A stretch of 64,000 bases of DNA from NCBI RefSeq assembly GCF_014490725.1, contig NZ_JACOQL010000002.1, positions 682,001 to 746,000 on the forward strand. Reading direction: 5' to 3'. Below are positions 61,497 through 64,000 of this stretch, one piece after another. Numbering within the stretch: the first letter of the stretch is position 1; every line of letters begins with the position of its first letter. This DNA is from Paracoccus amoyensis (GTDB lineage Bacteria; Pseudomonadota; Alphaproteobacteria; Rhodobacterales; Rhodobacteraceae). The translations under genes were made by a program, and so were the position numbers. The notes under the pieces are model-generated. The model made no database searches, was not told the DNA's origin, and worked only from the letters and a program-made list of their open reading frames with translations.

Positions 61497-61964
61497 ATGA
61501 CTGAAGCAGCCCTTGACCCTGGGGAGCAACGCCCGCCCAAGATGCGGAAGCTTGTCCCCATTCTTGTGGCGTTCGCGCTGGCAGGGGCGGGGTTTGGTTC
61601 GACCTATATGGGGCTGTGGAGCCCCTCGGCGCTGATCGCTTCTTTCAGCGGCGAAAAAAAGCATGATCCACAGACGGCATTCGTGGATGTCCCCCCGGTC
61701 GAGATGAGTATTCCGGGATCGCGGCTGATGCTGTCGCTGTCCGTCAGTCTAGAGACGGATGAAGCCCACAAAAAGGATATCGCGCATCAGATGCCGCGCG
61801 TCCTGGATACCTTTGCGGTCTTTCTCTCGAATATCGACGCGGCCGCCTATGACAAGCGTGGCGTCGTGGAAATCATTCGCGCTGAACTTCTGTCGCGCAC
61901 CAGGCAGGTTCTTGGCGAAGACGCGGTGAAAGATCTGCTGATTACGGAGTTTCGTATACAATGA
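61497..61964 (+). CDS. fliL: Flagellar basal body-associated protein FliL
   Basis: A 155-residue single-pass inner-membrane protein: KLVPILVAFALAGAGFGSTYMGLW, then the periplasmic stomatin-like domain ending VKDLLITEFRIQ, the FliL signature. It supports stator function. It is first in the rightward operon; the 117-bp gap to fliF should contain divergent flagellar promoters, but I could not identify a clear sigma-specific box. It overlaps the next gene by 4 bp. Confidence 0.93.
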   Translation: MTEAALDPGEQRPPKMRKLVPILVAFALAGAGFGSTYMGLWSPSALIASFSGEKKHDPQTAFVDVPPVEMSIPGSRLMLSLSVSLETDEAHKKDIAHQMPRVLDTFAVFLSNIDAAAYDKRGVVEIIRAELLSRTRQVLGEDAVKDLLITEFRIQ

Positions 61965-62311
61965 ATGCAGAATACTTTTTTCAGGCCGTGCTGATCGTGG
62001 CCTCTGTTGGTTTGGCGGTGTTCTGTCTGACGCTGTCGCGGCGTTTGCGCCGGTTGAACGATCTGGAAACCGGCCTGGGCGGCGCGATTGCGGTCATGGC
62101 GGCCGAGGTAGATCGGCTGGAGGTCGCTATGCGCATGGCGCGCGACGATGCGACGGCCGCAAGTGAGGCCCTGCTGCAAAATATTGGCACCGCACGCAAA
62201 GAACGCGCGTTGTGGGACTTGCGTCAAAAAATTGACCATGCCGTCACGCCCGAAACCACGATTATTGCGACGCGCCGCCTGCGCAAACGGGTGGAGGGTC
62301 CGCATGCGTAA
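61961..62311 (+). CDS. Hypothetical flagellar-operon membrane protein
   Basis: A 116-residue protein with one N-terminal membrane helix (FFQAVLIVASVGLAVFCLTLS) and a helical cytoplasmic part. It is encoded between fliL and motE, overlapping both. The conserved position suggests a motility accessory role, but I recognise no named family. Confidence 0.7.
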   Translation: MNAEYFFQAVLIVASVGLAVFCLTLSRRLRRLNDLETGLGGAIAVMAAEVDRLEVAMRMARDDATAASEALLQNIGTARKERALWDLRQKIDHAVTPETTIIATRRLRKRVEGPHA

Positions 62312-62846
62312 ATCATGGCTTTCTTTACTGACCCTGGGCTTCGCATTGCCCGCGATTGCTGTCATTTGGACTTCGCAAGACACTTCGCGCTTCTTTGCCG
62401 CGTTCGCCGAGCCGCCAGATCTGCTACGTGGTTGCACCGACGTGCCCGAGGCCATGGCTCTTGCCACCGAACTTCGTGATCGTGCGCTGCGCGTCGAACG
62501 CTACATGCAGTCGATTGACGAAAAGAAGGCTGAACTGGCCGCAGCTGAGCGTGCGTTGGTCGTTAAATTGACCGAATTGCGTGCGCAAAAAAATGGGCTG
62601 GAAACCCGCCGCGACACCGATACCGCCGCAGTTCGCAGCGATATCGACAGGCTGGTAGCGGTCTACGACCAGATGAAACCTGTGGAAGCGGCGGCGGTTC
62701 TGACCAATCTGCCGGCTGATTTCGCGGCCGAGATTTTGATGCGCGTCCAACCCGAGACCGGAGCAAAAATCATCGCATCGGTCGAGCCGCGACAGGCCGC
62801 CATGCTGACCGCACAGATGGGCGCTCGCAATGTTCGTAACAGATAA
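62304..62846 (+). CDS. motE: Flagellar motility protein MotE-like
   Basis: A 180-residue protein with a signal or anchor segment at the start (LSLLTLGFALPAIAVIWTS), a central coiled coil (DEKKAELAAAERALVVKLTELRAQKNGLE) and a C-terminal MgtE_N-like region (YDQMKPVEAAAVLTNLPADFAAEILMRV). This layout is MotE, a periplasmic chaperone of MotC in alphaproteobacteria. It lies between the fliL-linked gene and motA. Confidence 0.82.
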   Translation: MRKSWLSLLTLGFALPAIAVIWTSQDTSRFFAAFAEPPDLLRGCTDVPEAMALATELRDRALRVERYMQSIDEKKAELAAAERALVVKLTELRAQKNGLETRRDTDTAAVRSDIDRLVAVYDQMKPVEAAAVLTNLPADFAAEILMRVQPETGAKIIASVEPRQAAMLTAQMGARNVRNR

Positions 62847-62858
62847 GGAGAACATTGC

Positions 62859-63725
62859 ATGTTCGGTTTTGTAGGTATGTTCGTGACCATGGCCATGGTC
62901 TTTGGCGGCTATATCCTGGCCGGCGGCAAGATGGCGGTGATCACCCATGCATTGCCGTTCGAAATGATGATGATCATGGGTGCGGCCATCGGATCGTATC
63001 TTCTGTCGAACGACAGCCATGTGCTGAAGCATACGGTTGGCGGTCTGGTGCAAGCTTTCAAGGGGCCGAAATGGAAGGAAAGCGACCATCAAGATGTGCT
63101 GTGCCTGATGTATCAGCTTTTGCGCATTGCCCGTGAAAATCCCGTCGCGCTGGAACAGCATATCGAACATCCGGAAGCGTCGATAATTTTCGCGGCCTAC
63201 CCAAGATTGTTGGCGGATCATGACGTGGTGTCGTTGATTTCAGATACGCTGCGCTCGATCAGTCTGAATTATGACGACCCGTATCAGGTCGAAGAGATGA
63301 TCTCTCGCCGTCTTGCAATCATGCGAGAAGAGCGGATGCACGTCCCCAATGCCCTGCAGACCATGGCCGACGCTCTTCCTGCATTGGGAATCGTCGCCGC
63401 CGTGCTGGGCGTGATCAAGACGATGAGTTCGATCGACCAACCGCCAGAGGTGTTGGGCAAGATGATCGGCGGGGCTTTGGTCGGAACGTTCCTTGGTGTT
63501 TTCCTCGCTTATGGCTTTGTCGCGCCGCTGGCAAATCGTCTTGGCGTCGTGGTGAAGCAGGATCTGGGTTTTTATGAGGTGATCAAATCGGTTCTGATCG
63601 CAGGGCTGCATCAGCATGCGACGAACCTGTGTGTCGAGGTCGGGCGTCAGACCATTCCTGAACATGTTCGGCCAAGCTTTGATACCCTTGAAACCGCGCT
63701 TCGCGAATTGAAGAAGGCCGCGTGA
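62859..63725 (+). CDS. motA: Flagellar motor stator protein MotA
   Basis: A 288-residue proton-channel stator subunit with four membrane helices. Typical parts are FEMMMIMGAAIGSYLLSN near the start, HVPNALQTMADALPALGIVAAVLGVIKTM and IGGALVGTFLGVFLAYGFVAPLA. ATAAGGAGAAC precedes the ATG. It overlaps the next gene by one base. No motB is within the window. Confidence 0.95.
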   Translation: MFGFVGMFVTMAMVFGGYILAGGKMAVITHALPFEMMMIMGAAIGSYLLSNDSHVLKHTVGGLVQAFKGPKWKESDHQDVLCLMYQLLRIARENPVALEQHIEHPEASIIFAAYPRLLADHDVVSLISDTLRSISLNYDDPYQVEEMISRRLAIMREERMHVPNALQTMADALPALGIVAAVLGVIKTMSSIDQPPEVLGKMIGGALVGTFLGVFLAYGFVAPLANRLGVVVKQDLGFYEVIKSVLIAGLHQHATNLCVEVGRQTIPEHVRPSFDTLETALRELKKAA

Positions 63726-64000
63726 TGGTCAATGTCGTGATCCTGGCCGCCGGTCTGCTAAGTTCGACAGCAGATGATATGCCCCTGCTTCCTGATGCTG
63801 CGGCCTATTCCGAGATGGCCACTGAATGGCTGCTGGATGGTCGCACCCTGCCCCCTGATTATCGGATCAGGCTTTTGGAAATGTCGCCCGAAGCGCGGAT
63901 GCAGACATTGATCTTTCTCCGTCGTGCAGGATTGCTTCGGGCTGACGCCTGGTCGCTGCAGGATATTATGCGACCTGCCAATGTCACCGAGGTGCCGGAA
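63725..64000 (+). CDS. Hypothetical protein after motA (5' part only)
   Basis: The first 92 codons of a gene that leaves the window. A short hydrophobic N-terminus (VNVVILAAGLLSSTADD) may be a signal sequence. The rest (MATEWLLDGRTLPPDYRIRLLEMSPEARMQTLIFLRRAG, partly quoted: LLDGRTLPPDYRIRLLEM) matches no family I can name. Position in the motor operon suggests a motility role. Confidence 0.6.
   Translation, partial: MVNVVILAAGLLSSTADDMPLLPDAAAYSEMATEWLLDGRTLPPDYRIRLLEMSPEARMQTLIFLRRAGLLRADAWSLQDIMRPANVTEVPE

Overview
The window looks like a chromosomal segment of a high-GC alphaproteobacterium of the Rhodobacterales (Paracoccus/Rhodobacter-like). The reasons are the type of the flagellar genes (fliP-fliN-fliH-like-fliF divergent from fliL-X-motE-motA), the xseB-ispA-dxs order and the general codon use. 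It has three parts: a host left arm (1-10065), a complete Mu-like transposable prophage (10066-52533, 42,468 bp) and a host right arm (52534-64000).

Left arm: a sugar-acid catabolism locus. It holds the start of a dihydrodipicolinate-synthase-family aldolase, an IlvD/Edd-family sugar-acid dehydratase, a decayed TctA transporter gene, a LacI-family regulator and an exported SMP-30/gluconolactonase-type protein. Two 16-bp palindromic operators lie between the dehydratase and the transporter remnant. Next comes a signalling operon: a small membrane protein, a membrane hybrid histidine kinase (HisKA-HATPase-REC-REC-Hpt) and a REC-GGDEF response regulator. The prophage sits inside the GGDEF domain of that last gene.

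Prophage: the ends are TGTAG...CTACA, flanked by a 5-bp duplication (AATCT), with symmetric transposase-binding motifs inside. The left end carries a leftward block (D12 adenine methylase, an unknown gene, and a LexA/S24-type repressor with two palindromic operators). It is followed by the rightward early genes: ner, two small membrane proteins, a ParB-like gene, transposase A, ATPase B, DUF3164, an HD hydrolase, HU, GemA, an MT-A70 methylase and a Mor activator. The late genes are endolysin, DUF1804, terminase, DUF935 portal, F, G, protease/scaffold, decoration protein, capsid, Gp49, gp36-like and gp37-like genes, and then a siphovirus-type (non-contractile) tail module with tape measure, hub and fibres. 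This is a Mu head and transposition system joined to a long flexible tail, as in RcapMu and B3-type phages. The last large gene is a sulfatase fused to RTX calcium-binding repeats, which is unexpected cargo next to the tail-fibre genes. The tail chaperone has a lambda-like slippery site (GGGAAAC directly before TGA). The tape-measure gene is split by a 2-nt duplication and the portal gene changes frame at an A9 run, so the prophage may be defective unless these are sequencing errors or programmed events.

Right arm: the 3' end of the interrupted GGDEF gene, tRNA-Lys(UUU), dapF, mtaB, xseB, ispA and dxs (isoprenoid precursors), then flagellar genes: fliP-fliN-fliH-like-fliF on the minus strand and fliL-X-motE-motA-unknown on the plus strand, running off the window.
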